Made by a program: the position numbers and the translations under genes. Positions 63,250 to 64,000 of a stretch of DNA of 64,000 bases are shown piece after piece (the first letter of the stretch is position 1; each line of letters opens with the position of its first letter). The DNA comes from Pseudoscleropodium purum (Eukaryota; Streptophyta; Bryopsida; Hypnales; Brachytheciaceae). Location: contig OZ017797.1 of assembly GCA_963969395.1 (NCBI GenBank), positions 806,001 to 870,000 of the forward strand, given 5' to 3'. The notes beneath the pieces are model-generated. The model did no database searches. It was given only the letters and a program-made list of their open reading frames with translations, and was not told where the DNA came from.

Positions 63250-64000
63250 AACGCCCAATCGGGTTCATCTAAAGATAGAATAGCATTGAAGATCCTACGG
63301 TACCCAAAATTTCTAGATTCATTTTACAAATTCACATTTCCAGAAACCTGAAGTTCTGAAACCAAGGAACACTCTGTCAGTCGTGTTGAAAGCGAGCGCT
63401 TTAGAGGGCAAGATCAGCTAGCACACTCTGAGTGTCGGTTCAGTTAGGAGCCGCAAAACTTTGAATATCTATATCATTTGAATAAAAATTGACAGTTTGC
63501 GTTACTTGGAAGCTCTGGAAAATGGTCTCTGGTTCCCGGATTACCATTCCCAGGTAAAGGTTGGAATTCCCTGTCAAGTGAGCTGCGTCCTATTGACCGC
63601 CTAGATACTCCGCTAACGAAAGTTCAATTGAAGACGCAAAGTTTCCCGTTTGCCTCTTTTCGATTCTCCAGATCCTCCGTGCCAGTTCTTACTTCTTAGG
63701 TCCATTTCGTTAAATTGGCGATATTGCATGCACAAGCCAGAAATTGTGACATATGTCGTCACGAAGGTCTACGTACTCTGAGGTAGAGTATAAATCATCA
63801 AATCTCCCTTAAATAATTGAAACATGAACAATATATCTCCCTGTGTACGTAGTCTCAAATGAGTATTCTACTGATCAGTTAGAAGCTACCAACTTACTTC
63901 ATCCATTTTTCATAAATAAATCTTTGTTATTGTTTCCGTCAATTGTGCTAGCTCACAAGTCCAATCACGATTTGCCAGAAAGATAAGAACTCTCTGAACC
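63250..64000. other. Less AT-rich segment at the window edge, possible flank of another gene
   Basis: From about 63250 the sequence loses its long A/T runs and gains CpG ('gaaagcgagcgcttt' at about 63389, 'ctccgctaacgaaag' at about 63610), as seen around the three genes. No open frame of note is present, so it is more likely promoter or untranslated DNA of a gene lying beyond 64000 than a coding region. Confidence 0.35.

Overview
The window is nuclear DNA of a land plant, most likely a vascular plant with a large, repeat-rich genome; a gymnosperm or fern would fit, but the species cannot be fixed from the sequence. All three complete genes are plant-type, split by short GT-AG introns, and embedded in very AT-rich DNA made of old, decayed repeats. 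Almost no intact transposon open reading frame remains.

Layout. 1-26 kb is AT-rich repeat territory. It holds two diverged copies of a ~1.3 kb repeat (1.45 and 11.59 kb), a small 38-bp tandem array (4.0-4.3 kb), a hAT-type MITE with a perfect 8-bp target duplication (15145-15335), two 271-bp MITEs side by side (16790-17360), a degenerate transposase-like pseudogene ending in a SWIM-type zinc finger (17505-20035), a ~170-bp tandem array interrupted by a CACTA-type MITE (21.8-22.6 kb), and a 933-bp element bounded by TTAA (23941-24873). At 25.9-26.4 kb base composition switches abruptly to a GC/CpG-rich promoter region in front of the PP2A scaffolding A-subunit gene (26371-31565, plus strand, 12 coding exons, 589 aa). 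After more repeats (33-37 kb), including a 311-bp palindrome, comes the minus-strand RPN8 proteasome lid gene (41974-38265, 10 coding exons, 310 aa). From 42 to 55 kb are a fold-back element with a 23-C run, two more TTAA-bounded elements that carry younger insertions, and dispersed short 'CCTATATTATAGG'-like repeats. A minus-strand GPAT gene lies at 57094-55056 (3 coding exons, 547 aa). The last 7 kb are further repeats, including a ~910-bp tandem duplication and a ~178-bp degenerate tandem array, then a less AT-rich segment at the right edge.

The three genes are not a pathway unit. PP2A-A organises phosphatase complexes, RPN8 belongs to the 26S proteasome lid, and GPAT makes glycerolipid precursors, probably for cutin or suberin. 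Each has a full-length reconstructed reading frame with conserved residues in place, so all three look functional. No tRNA, rRNA, CRISPR, organellar or viral genes were recognised.

The most unusual material is in the repeats: a small family of elements whose ends read TTAA-CYCC...GGGG-TTAA (piggyBac-like target signature, no transposase seen), with a palindromic derivative and nested MITEs; and several MITEs whose target duplications can be checked against 'empty' paralogous copies in this same window.
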